A stretch of 64,000 nucleotides of DNA from Bradyrhizobium sp. BRP22 (GTDB lineage Bacteria > Pseudomonadota > Alphaproteobacteria > Rhizobiales > Xanthobacteraceae): positions 19,189 through 83,188 of the forward strand of contig NZ_JADYVX010000034.1 in the NCBI RefSeq assembly GCF_020194175.1, read 5' to 3'. Of the stretch, positions 51,960-59,900 are shown one piece after another (position 1 is the stretch's first letter; the number at the start of each line of letters is the position of its first letter). The position numbers were made by a program, and so were the translations under genes. The notes beneath the pieces were generated by a model that saw only the letters and a program-made list of their open reading frames with translations, was not told the DNA's origin and ran no database searches.

Positions 51960-53531
51960 ATGCTGGATACGACGCCCGCCGCGCTGCACACAGATGCCCC
52001 GCCCCTGCTGCAAACGGTTGGCCTCACCAAACGCTACGGCAGTTTCCTCGCCAATGATTTCATCGATATCGAGATCTGGCCGCAGCAGATCCATGCCTTG
52101 CTCGGCGAGAACGGGGCCGGCAAATCCACTCTCGTCAAAGCCATCTACGGATTGATCCAGCCGAGCGAAGGCGAGATGCGCTGGCATGGCGAGAAGATGG
52201 TGCTCTCCGGACCGTCGGAAGCGCGCGCCCGCGGCATCGGCATGGTGTTCCAGCATTTCTCGCTGTTCGACAATCTCACCGTCGCCGAGAACGTCGCGCT
52301 GGGACTGGACGGCAGGGAATCATTCAAGGACATCGCGGCGCGGCTCGAACAGGTCTCCAGTCTCTACGGGCTTCCGCTCGATCCCAAGCGCGAGGTCTGG
52401 CAGCTCTCGGTCGGCGAGCGGCAACGGATCGAGATCGTCCGCGCGCTGATGCAGAACCCGAAATTCCTGATCCTCGACGAACCCACCGCCGTGCTGACGC
52501 CGCAGGAGGCCGACCAGCTCTTCATCGTGCTGAACCGGCTGAAGGATGAGGGGCGCGCGATCCTCTATATCAGCCACAAGCTCGAAGAGGTGAAGCGGCT
52601 GTGCGACACCGCCACCATCCTGCGCGGCGGCAAGAAGGTCGCAACCTGCAATCCCAAGGCGGAGACCGCCGCCTCGCTGGCGCGGATGATGGTCGGCGGC
52701 GAGATCAAGGAGGTGAAGGCTGCCGCCAGCCGCCAGATCACCGTGCCGCGGCTCGTCGTCAACGATCTCTGCCTCGAGCCTGATGATCCGCATGGCGTCA
52801 GGCTCCAGCACATCTCGTTCGAGCTCAGAGGTGGCGAAATCCTGGGCATCGCCGGGGTCGCCGGCAACGGCCAGGACGAATTGTTCGCCGCGCTCTCCGG
52901 CGAGCGGCTGTCGCAGGACCCCGGCACGGTCGTGATCGAGGGCATCGCCGCGGGCCATCTTTCGATTACCAGGCGCCGCAGGCTCGGCGCCGCTTTCGTG
53001 CCGGAGGAACGGCTCGGCCACGGCACGGCGCCGCGGATGCGGCTTTCCGAGAACGCGCTCCTCACCGGCCACGCCGCCGGCAACATGGTCCAGCACGGCT
53101 TCGTCAACACCGCCGCGACCTTGAAGACGGTGGATCGCGCCACCGAAGCCTTCGACGTGCGCAAGGCCAAACGGGACCCGGAAGCGGCAAGCCTCTCCGG
53201 CGGCAACCTGCAGAAATTCATCGTCGGCCGCGAGATCCTGCGCAATCCGGCCGTGCTCGTCGTCAGCCAGCCGACCTGGGGCGTCGATGCCGGCGCCGCC
53301 GCCGTGATCCGCCAGGCATTGCTCGATCTCGCCACCGCCGGCGCCGCGGTGCTGGTGACGAGCCAGGATCTCGACGAGCTCTCGGAAATCACCGATCGCA
53401 TCGCCGTGATGTTCCACGGCAAGCTGTCCGATCCGCTGCCGACTGCCGAGGCCAGCCGCGAGAAGCTCGGCCTCCTGATGGGCGGCAGCAGTCTGGACCC
53501 GAAGGAGGCCGTCCGTGCAGCTGGTGCTTGA
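51960..53531 (+). CDS. ABC transporter double ATP-binding protein (YufO type, system 2)
   Basis: The 523-residue ATPase shows domain 1 motifs GENGAGKSTL, LSVGERQRIEIVRAL and LILDEPTAVLTP. Domain 2 carries the degenerate GVAGNGQDEL, LSGGNLQKFIVGREIL and a glutamine-bearing Walker B-like VLVVSQPTWGVD. This pattern is usual for the nucleoside class. ATG 51960 is right after GAGGG, an unusually close site. It starts the second complete BMP-type operon, here with the ATPase first and the receptor last. Confidence 0.92.
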   Translation: MLDTTPAALHTDAPPLLQTVGLTKRYGSFLANDFIDIEIWPQQIHALLGENGAGKSTLVKAIYGLIQPSEGEMRWHGEKMVLSGPSEARARGIGMVFQHFSLFDNLTVAENVALGLDGRESFKDIAARLEQVSSLYGLPLDPKREVWQLSVGERQRIEIVRALMQNPKFLILDEPTAVLTPQEADQLFIVLNRLKDEGRAILYISHKLEEVKRLCDTATILRGGKKVATCNPKAETAASLARMMVGGEIKEVKAAASRQITVPRLVVNDLCLEPDDPHGVRLQHISFELRGGEILGIAGVAGNGQDELFAALSGERLSQDPGTVVIEGIAAGHLSITRRRRLGAAFVPEERLGHGTAPRMRLSENALLTGHAAGNMVQHGFVNTAATLKTVDRATEAFDVRKAKRDPEAASLSGGNLQKFIVGREILRNPAVLVVSQPTWGVDAGAAAVIRQALLDLATAGAAVLVTSQDLDELSEITDRIAVMFHGKLSDPLPTAEASREKLGLLMGGSSLDPKEAVRAAGA

Positions 53532-54609
53532 GAAGCGCGCCGAACGCTCCAACACAATCGCTCTGATCTCGCCCCTGATCGCGATCGGCTTGACCATCGT
53601 GACGATGATCATCCTGTTCGCGATCCTCGGCAAGAATCCGTTCGCCGCGCTCGTTGTCTATTTCATCGAGCCGCTCACCGACAGCTACACGCTGCAGGAG
53701 ATCGCGGTGAAGGCGGCGCCGCTGGTGATGATCGCGATCGGCCTGTCGCTCTGCTATCTCGCCAACGCCTGGAATATCGGCGCTGAAGGCCAGTTCCTGA
53801 TCGGCGCCGTGGCCGGAAGCTGGCTGGCGGTGAAGACGCAGGGCACCGAGGCCGGCCACTGGGTATTCCCGGCGATGCTGCTGCTCGGCGCGATCGCCGG
53901 CGCGCTCTATGCGCTGATCCCCGCGATATGCAAGGTCAGGTTCGGCGCGAGCGAGATCCTGACTTCGCTGATGCTGGTCTATGTCGCCGAACTCTTCCTC
54001 GACTATCTCGTGCGCGGCCCGTGGCGCGACCCGAACGGCTTCAATTTCCCCACCACCGCCGAGTTCGATCCGGTCGCCACCGTGCCGCTCCTGGTCGAAG
54101 GCGGCCGCCTTCATCTCGGCACCATCATCGCGCTGGTCGTGGTCGCGGCCGGCGCGGTGCTGCTCGGCAAGACCATCAAGGGATTCGAGATCCGCGTGGT
54201 CGGCGCGGCCCCGCGCGCGGCGCGGTTCGGCGGCTTCAATTCCAACCAGCTCATCCTCCTGACCTTCGCGATCTCGGGCGCATTGGCGGGCCTGGCGGGG
54301 ATCATCGAGGTCGCAGGTCCGGTCGGACATCTGCAGCCGAACATCTCGCCGGGCTACGGCTTCACCGCGATCATCGTCGCCTTCCTCGGACGGCTGAATC
54401 CGATTGGAATATTAATTGCAGGCCTGTTCCTTGCACTCACCTTCATCGGCGGCGAGCAGGCCCAGATCGCAATGAAAATCCCGTTGGACGTCACCAAGGT
54501 GTTCCAGGGCATTCTGCTGTTCTACGTGCTGGCCTGCGATTCCCTGATCCTTTACCGCTTCCGGCTGGTCTCCTCCTCGCGACAACAGGTGGCACGTGGA
54601 GCTCATTGA
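53515..54609 (+). CDS. ABC transporter permease, nucleoside type (system 2)
   Basis: The 364-residue permease starts at GTG 53515, overlapping the ATPase gene by 17 bases. Hydrophobic helices, the IGLSLCYLANAWNIGAEGQF block and the later GFEIRVVGAAPRAARFGGFN coupling loop mark it as BPD_transp_2. It pairs with the permease at 54596. Confidence 0.92.
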   Translation: MQLVLEKRAERSNTIALISPLIAIGLTIVTMIILFAILGKNPFAALVVYFIEPLTDSYTLQEIAVKAAPLVMIAIGLSLCYLANAWNIGAEGQFLIGAVAGSWLAVKTQGTEAGHWVFPAMLLLGAIAGALYALIPAICKVRFGASEILTSLMLVYVAELFLDYLVRGPWRDPNGFNFPTTAEFDPVATVPLLVEGGRLHLGTIIALVVVAAGAVLLGKTIKGFEIRVVGAAPRAARFGGFNSNQLILLTFAISGALAGLAGIIEVAGPVGHLQPNISPGYGFTAIIVAFLGRLNPIGILIAGLFLALTFIGGEQAQIAMKIPLDVTKVFQGILLFYVLACDSLILYRFRLVSSSRQQVARGAH

Positions 54610-55513
54610 GGCCATCATCCTCTCGGTGCTGGCGGCCTCGACGCCGCTGCTGCTGGCCGCCACCGGCGAGCTGGTGACCGAGCGCTCCGGCGTGCTCAAC
54701 CTCGGCGTCGAGGGCATGATGATCGTCGGCGCCGCCTGCGGCTTTGGCGGCGCCCTGCTGACCGGCTCCACCATCATCGGCGCTCTTTGCGGCATCGTCG
54801 CGGGGACGGCGATGTCGCTGATCTTTGCCGCGATGACACTTGGCCTCGCGGTCAATCAGGTCGCCACTGGCCTGGCGCTCACCATTCTCGGCATCGGCCT
54901 CTCCGGCCTGATCGGCGCCGGCTTCGTCGGCGAGCGCATCACGCCGGCTCCGCATCTCTATATCCCCTACCTCACCTCCATTCCGCTGATCGGCCGCATC
55001 GTCTTTGGTGAAGACGCTTTCGTCTATTTTTCGATCGCGCTGATCGTCGCGGTCTGGTGGTTCCTCTACCGCACCCGGGGCGGGCTCATCCTGCGCGCCT
55101 GCGGCGACAACCATGTTTCTGCGCATGCCCTCGGCTATTCCGTGCTGAAGATACGGCTGTACGCCGTGATGTTCGGCGGCGCCTGCGCAGGTCTCGCCGG
55201 CGCCTATCTGCCGCTTGCCTACACGCCGTTCTTCATTCCGGGCATGACCGCGGGCCGCGGCTGGATCGCGCTCGCGCTCGTCGTATTCGCATCCTGGCTG
55301 CCGGGCCGCCTCGCGATCGGCGCCTATCTGTTCGGCGCAGTGACCATTCTGCAATTGCACGCGCAAGGCGCAGGCGTCGGCATTCCCTCGCAGTTCCTGT
55401 CGTCGCTGCCATATCTCGCGACCGTCATCGTGCTGGTGCTGCTGTCGCGCGCCCGCACCGGCGGCTCGACCGCGCCGGCGGCGCTTGGCACGGTGTTCGT
55501 GCCGGACCGCTGA
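54596..55513 (+). CDS. ABC transporter permease, nucleoside type (system 2)
   Basis: The 305-residue permease starts at GTG 54596, overlapping its partner by 14 bases. VTERSGVLNLGVEGMMIVGA matches the second permease of system 1. Further blocks are LRACGDNHVSAHALGYSVLK and YTPFFIPGMTAGRGWIALAL. It is followed after 80 bp by the receptor gene. Confidence 0.92.
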   Translation: MELIEAIILSVLAASTPLLLAATGELVTERSGVLNLGVEGMMIVGAACGFGGALLTGSTIIGALCGIVAGTAMSLIFAAMTLGLAVNQVATGLALTILGIGLSGLIGAGFVGERITPAPHLYIPYLTSIPLIGRIVFGEDAFVYFSIALIVAVWWFLYRTRGGLILRACGDNHVSAHALGYSVLKIRLYAVMFGGACAGLAGAYLPLAYTPFFIPGMTAGRGWIALALVVFASWLPGRLAIGAYLFGAVTILQLHAQGAGVGIPSQFLSSLPYLATVIVLVLLSRARTGGSTAPAALGTVFVPDR

Positions 55514-55593
55514 CTTGAATTTCCTGGCGTGCGCGATGGGGGCGCGCCGTTCTGGATTTAAAGGTTCACCCCGATTGTTTTGGAGACCGAACG

Positions 55594-56673
55594 ATGAGGA
55601 AAACATTATTTGCGGCCGCCACCGCGCTTCTGCTCGCCGGAAGCATTTCGAGCGACGCCTCGGCCGCCGACAAGCTGAAGGTCGGGTTTGTCTATCTTGG
55701 CCCGATCGGCGACCTCGGCTGGACCTATCAGCACGACCAGGGGCGGCAGGCGCTGGTGAAAGAGCTGGGCGACAAAATCGAGACCACCTATCTCGAGAAC
55801 GTGCCCGAAGGCCCCGACGCCGAGCGCGCGATCGAGCAGCTCGTTCGCGCCGGCAACAAGCTGATCTTCACCACCTCCTTCGGCTACATGGACCCGACGC
55901 TGAAGGTCGCCAAGAAATATCCCAACGTGCATTTCGAGCACTGCTCGGGCTACAAGCGCGACAAGAACATGGCGACCTATTCGGCGCGCTGGTATCAGGG
56001 CCGCTACATCCAGGGCCAGATTGCGGCCAAGATGTCGAAGGCCGGCGTGCTCGGCTATATCGGTTCGTTCCCGATTCCCGAAGTCGTCTCCGGCATCAAT
56101 GCGACGATGATCGGCGCGCAGTCGATCAATCCCAACATCAAGGTCAAGATCATCTGGGTGAACACCTGGTTCGATCCCGGCAAGGAAGCCGACGCCGCCA
56201 AGGCGCTGCTCGATCAGGGCGCCGACATCATCATGCAGCACACCGACTCGCCTGCGCCGATGCAGATCGCGAGCGAGCGCGGCAAGCTCGCCTTCGGCCA
56301 GGACTCCGAGATGATCAAGTTCGGTCCGAAGGCGCAGCTCACCTCGATCCTCGACACCTGGGGGCCCTACTACATCTCCCGCGTCAAGGCCGAGCTCGAT
56401 GGCACCTGGAAGTCGGAAGACGTCTGGGGCGGCCTCGACACCAAGATGTTCGAGATGGCGCCCTACACAAACATGCCCGACGACGTGAAGAAGCTGGCCG
56501 AGGAAACCCAGGCCGCGATCACCTCCGGCAAGCTGCAGCCGTTCAAGTGCCCGGTCGTCGCGCAGGACGGCAAGGAAGTCGAATGCAAGGGCGGCGACCA
56601 TCTCACCGATCCGCAGATCCTCGGCATGAATTTTTACGTCAAGGGCATCGACGACAAGATCCCGGGGAAGTGA
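55594..56673 (+). CDS. BMP family ABC substrate-binding protein (system 2)
   Basis: This 359-residue receptor has an ordinary Sec signal (MRKTLFAAATALLLAGSISS) and the BMP fold LKVGFVYLGPIGDLGWTYQH, followed by IFTTSFGYMDPTLKVAKKYP and NVHFEHCSGYKRDKNMATYS. It is less like the two system-1 receptors than they are like each other, and lacks their Tat-type leader. This suggests a different ligand, probably a purine derivative given the downstream 8-oxoguanine deaminase, xanthine-dehydrogenase-type and urate oxidase genes. Confidence 0.93.
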   Translation: MRKTLFAAATALLLAGSISSDASAADKLKVGFVYLGPIGDLGWTYQHDQGRQALVKELGDKIETTYLENVPEGPDAERAIEQLVRAGNKLIFTTSFGYMDPTLKVAKKYPNVHFEHCSGYKRDKNMATYSARWYQGRYIQGQIAAKMSKAGVLGYIGSFPIPEVVSGINATMIGAQSINPNIKVKIIWVNTWFDPGKEADAAKALLDQGADIIMQHTDSPAPMQIASERGKLAFGQDSEMIKFGPKAQLTSILDTWGPYYISRVKAELDGTWKSEDVWGGLDTKMFEMAPYTNMPDDVKKLAEETQAAITSGKLQPFKCPVVAQDGKEVECKGGDHLTDPQILGMNFYVKGIDDKIPGK

Positions 56674-56844
56674 GGCGGGTCGGTCCACCTCGTTCGCGGG
56701 GACCCATAACCGCAGAGCCCTGTAGTGGTACGAGCAACCGGTTGCAGCGGAGCACATTGCGAGCACTTGTGGTTATGGGTCCTGGCCTTCGCCGGGACGA
56801 CGAGGGAGAGGTTCAGATTCAATGTCAAACAGCTCTCCGCTGTC

Positions 56845-56867
56845 ATCGTCCGGCTTGACCGGACGAT
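56845..56867. repeat. Perfect hairpin
   Basis: ATCGTCCGG (56845-56853) pairs with CCGGACGAT (56859-56867) over CTTGA. Similar arms occur in the 6421-6451 stem. A dispersed short palindrome rather than a terminator, since no gene ends beside it. Confidence 0.7.
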
Positions 56868-56918
56868 CCAGTATTCCAGAGACGGTAGTGCCCGAGCCGA
56901 GAAGCTGTCGGTTACTGG

Positions 56919-56938
56919 ATGCCCGCCTTCGCGGGCAT
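56919..56938. repeat. Perfect hairpin
   Basis: ATGCCCGC (56919-56926) pairs with GCGGGCAT (56931-56938) over CTTC, a stable tetraloop. A typical dispersed short palindrome in this repeat block. Confidence 0.7.
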
Positions 56939-56999
56939 GACGGTGGGAGTAAGGGATGTGATTCCGCGTTCTCGCGGCATGATGTGCCCGAGGTTTGCG

Positions 57000-57365
57000 T
57001 CTCGTTCCACCCTCTTCGGTAGCTGAGGGCGCAGGGAAAGCCGGGTGCCGGTCGCACCCGTGGGCCCCGTGCGACAAAAAGCACGGGGGTAGGGCCACAG
57101 GTTCAACCGAAGCAACTCCGGCTTTCCCCGCGCGATGGTTTTACGGTTTCCTTCGTGCTCTTCTCGGTGACCGGGCTTTCTTGCCACCGTCACCTTGCGG
57201 ATACTTCCGCAAAGCTTAGCGCCAGCGTCGGGGCGCCAGAACCACACGACTTCGCCGTCCGTGATGCGCGTGCTCGTCAGTCACACCCATCACGTCCACC
57301 GCATCTCACCGCAACGTTCGTGACGATCGCGACCCGCCCCTCATCCGCCGTGAGACGTGCGGAGT
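57000..57365. repeat. Probable dispersed non-coding repeat element
   Basis: This block of short inverted segments carries apparent reading frames on both strands (for example at 56995-57219 +, and 56912-57247 and 56634-57098 -). I recall near-identical text in many Bradyrhizobium and Rhodopseudomonas intergenic regions, where it is often mis-annotated as small hypothetical proteins. Boundaries are approximate. It encodes no transposase, so any mobility would be in trans. Confidence 0.5.
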
Positions 57366-57470
57366 TAAATCACTGATTTGCCCGACGGCGAAAGCGGAAT
57401 ATTTTTTGTGTGAGGGCTGGACGGGGCAAATCACGTTGATTGAATTGGAGAAATTTCCGCGAACACGACT

Positions 57471-57576
57471 CGTCATTCCGGCGCATCGCGAAGCGATGAG
57501 CCCGGAATCCATTTTGCCGCCCGCGCAAGTGGATGAATGGATTCCGGGTTCGCGCTATGCGCGCCCCGGAATGACG
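57471..57576. repeat. Nested palindrome
   Basis: Outer arms CGTCATTCCGG (57471-57481) and CCGGAATGACG (57566-57576) enclose inner arms CCCGGAATCCAT (57501-57512) and ATGGATTCCGGG (57537-57548). All four are exact. A third palindrome family in the window, just before the convergent deaminase stop. Confidence 0.85.
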
Positions 57577-57592
57577 GAGAGAGTGTGTGCAC

Positions 57593-58942
57593 TCACCCCG
57601 CCTGCATCGCGCGCGCCGCGGCGGTGTGGCGGCGGATCAGGTCGGGGACATCGAGACCGGGGATGGCGCCATCGATCACAGCCCAGTTGCCTGCGACCAT
57701 CACGCGGTCGGCGCGGTGGGCGCCGCACAGCACGAGCGCTGCGAGCGGATCACCGTGGCCGGAGAAGCGGAGCTCGTCGACCTTGAAGAGCGCGAGATCG
57801 GCGGCCTTGCCGATTGCGATCTCGCCGAGTTCGGGGCGGCCGACGCAGGCGGCAGAGCCTTTTGTGGCCCAGCGCAACGCATCCCTGTGGCTGACGCGGC
57901 CAACGCCGTAACGCGCCCGCTGCACCAGGAAGGCGGCACGCACCTCCTGCATCAGATTGGATCCGTCGTTGGAAGCCGAGCCGTCAACGCCAAGCCCGAT
58001 GCCGACGCCGGCCTCTTCCATCTCGCAGACCGGGCAGCAGCCCGACGCCAGCACCTGGTTGCTGCAGGCGCAGTGACTGATGCTGGTCCTGGCCTTGCCG
58101 AGCCGCTTCATTTCGTCGGCGTTGAAATGGATGCCGTGCGCGAGCCAGGTGCGCCCGTTGAGCCAGCCGCATTGTTCGAGATAGTCGAGCGGCCGGCAGT
58201 GGTACATCTGCTCGCAGAACCTGTTCTCGTCCTCGGTCTCGGCGAGATGGGTGTGCAGACGGATGTCGAGCTTGTCGGCAAGTTCGGCGGTCTTCCGCAT
58301 CAGCGAGGTCGTCACCGAGAACGGCGAGCATGGCGCGAGCGCGATCTGCACCATCGCATCGTCGCCGCGCTGGTGATGCTTCGCAACGACACGCGCGCTG
58401 TCGGCCAGAATCGTATCCTCGTCCTGCACGACGCTGTCCGGCGGCAGGCCGCCGTCGCGCACCGACAGATTCATCGAGCCGCGCGTGACCAGCACCCGCA
58501 AGCCGAGCCGCTGTGCGACGGCCACCTCGATATCGACGGCGTCCTCGAGCCCGGCAGGAAACACATAGTGGTGGTCGGTCGTGGTGGTGCAGCCCGACAG
58601 CAGCAGTTCCGACATTGCAACTGTAACACCGAGCTGAAGCGATTCCGGTGTCAGCCGCGCCCATACCGGATAGAGCGCCTTCAGCCAGGGAAACAGCTCG
58701 CGGTCGAGCGCGGCCGGGAGCGCCCTTGTCAGGGTCTGGTAGAAGTGATGATGGGTGTTGATCAATCCCGGCAGCACAACGTGTTCGCCTGCATCGAACA
58801 CCAGTGGCGAGGTGGCAGTCGGCCCCTTGCCGCGGCCGACGAGTTCGACGATCTTGCCGTCCTGTACGACCACGCCACGTTCGGCACCGTCCGCCAGAAT
58901 GGAGAGCGGATCCTTGATCCAGATTGGCTGCGTTTGGTCCAT
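57593..58942 (-). CDS. 8-oxoguanine deaminase
   Basis: This 449-residue amidohydrolase-superfamily enzyme converts 8-oxoguanine to urate. Metal and catalytic blocks in order are LPGLINTHHHFYQTLTRALP (HxH), THLAETEDEN (His and Glu), TWLAHGIHFNADEMKRLG, and GLGVDGSASNDGSN (final Asp). The last, with THHHFYQT, is what I recall as typical of Pseudomonas 8-oxoguanine deaminase (PA0142, ~450 residues). Start ATG 58942 gives the family length; upstream starts (58978, 59032) extend it. It is divergent from a xanthine-dehydrogenase-type hydroxylase, both feeding urate, which fits the urate oxidase gene downstream. Confidence 0.85.
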   Translation of the reverse strand: MDQTQPIWIKDPLSILADGAERGVVVQDGKIVELVGRGKGPTATSPLVFDAGEHVVLPGLINTHHHFYQTLTRALPAALDRELFPWLKALYPVWARLTPESLQLGVTVAMSELLLSGCTTTTDHHYVFPAGLEDAVDIEVAVAQRLGLRVLVTRGSMNLSVRDGGLPPDSVVQDEDTILADSARVVAKHHQRGDDAMVQIALAPCSPFSVTTSLMRKTAELADKLDIRLHTHLAETEDENRFCEQMYHCRPLDYLEQCGWLNGRTWLAHGIHFNADEMKRLGKARTSISHCACSNQVLASGCCPVCEMEEAGVGIGLGVDGSASNDGSNLMQEVRAAFLVQRARYGVGRVSHRDALRWATKGSAACVGRPELGEIAIGKAADLALFKVDELRFSGHGDPLAALVLCGAHRADRVMVAGNWAVIDGAIPGLDVPDLIRRHTAAARAMQAG

Positions 58943-59078
58943 GATCCCACCATCCAAAAGAAGTGTTTGTGCGCGGCTCATCAATGCAAGGACCGTCCCA
59001 ATTGCGGGGAACAATTGGCGCTGGTCTTGCAAGACTACTTAAGCGAGGATGCATCCTGTTGAAAGCGTCGGCGTATCC

Positions 59079-59900
59079 ATGGACTTGAACACGATTACGG
59101 AGGTCGCCCATCCGAAATCCCGGGCGCAATTGCCTGTTTGGACGGCAGGTGATGCTTGGCTCGCGGGCGGCACCTGGTTGTTCTCGGAGCCGCAGGCGCA
59201 TCTGAGGCGGCTGATCGATCTCGCCGATCTGAAATGGCCGGCGCTGACGATCGGCGACGACAGCTTGACGATCGCCGCCACCTGCACGGTGGCGCAGCTC
59301 GACGGCTTCGCCTGCCCACCGGACTGGATCGCTGCGCCGCTGATCAACCAATGCTGCCGCTCGTTCCTTGCTTCCTTCAAGATCTGGAAGACCGCAACCG
59401 TCGGCGGCAACATCTGCATGTCGCTGCCGGCGGGGCCAATGATCTCGTTGACGTCGGCGCTCGACGGCATCGGCACGATCTGGCAGGCCGATGGCCGAGA
59501 GCGCAAGATTCCCGTCATCGACTTCGTCACCGGTAATCAGCAGAACGTGCTTGGGCCCGGCGACCTGCTGCGGCAGATCGATATTCCGCTCGCGACGCTG
59601 CGACGACGGTCGGCGTTTCGCCAGATCTCGTTGACGCCGGTCGGCCGCTCGGCGGCGCTGTTGATCGGAAGCATCGACAGTGAAGGTGGCTTTGCGCTGA
59701 CCGTGACCGCCTCGACGATACGGCCGATCAGACTCTCTTTTGTCACCGTCCCGGAACAGGAGGAATTGCGCGAGACGATCCTGCAGCGCATCCCGGACAA
59801 TCGCTATCACACCGACATCCACGGCAAGCCGATCTGGCGCAAGCACATGACGCTGCGGCTCGCGGAAGAAATCCGCACCGAGCTCAAGGCGCAGCCATGA
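59079..59900 (+). CDS. FAD-binding subunit of a xanthine-dehydrogenase-type hydroxylase
   Basis: This ~273-residue FAD_binding_5/CO_deh_flav_C protein is the electron-exit subunit. Visible are WLAGGTWLFSEP (FAD pyrophosphate area), KTATVGGNICMSLPAGPMIS (FAD block), and FRQISLTPVGRSAALLIGSI. ATG 59049 upstream has GCGAGG directly on it; ATG 59079 is preferred but not certain. Its stop overlaps the next start (ATGA), so it works with the 908-residue subunit as one enzyme. Confidence 0.85.
   Translation: MDLNTITEVAHPKSRAQLPVWTAGDAWLAGGTWLFSEPQAHLRRLIDLADLKWPALTIGDDSLTIAATCTVAQLDGFACPPDWIAAPLINQCCRSFLASFKIWKTATVGGNICMSLPAGPMISLTSALDGIGTIWQADGRERKIPVIDFVTGNQQNVLGPGDLLRQIDIPLATLRRRSAFRQISLTPVGRSAALLIGSIDSEGGFALTVTASTIRPIRLSFVTVPEQEELRETILQRIPDNRYHTDIHGKPIWRKHMTLRLAEEIRTELKAQP

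Larger units (their letters stand above)
56674..57592. other. 919-bp intergenic region packed with repeats
   Basis: There is no supported gene here, although short frames occur on both strands. In order it holds GC-rich hairpins near 56777-56804 and at 56845-56867 and 56919-56938, a long Bradyrhizobium-style element at about 57000-57365, and a large nested palindrome at 57471-57576. It separates the BMP system 2 operon (plus) from the convergent 8-oxoguanine deaminase gene (minus). The annotated-looking small proteins within it read through hairpin arms and are not credible. Confidence 0.65.

Noticed and set aside
56995..57376. Small hypothetical proteins in the repeat island
   Set aside because: They read across hairpin arms in a likely dispersed non-coding element; no ribosome sites and frames exist on both strands.
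57984..59846. A 620-codon minus-strand frame covering the deaminase and FAD subunit genes
   Set aside because: It crosses two recognised genes in a wrong frame and includes deaminase text only out of frame; no motif or ribosome site.
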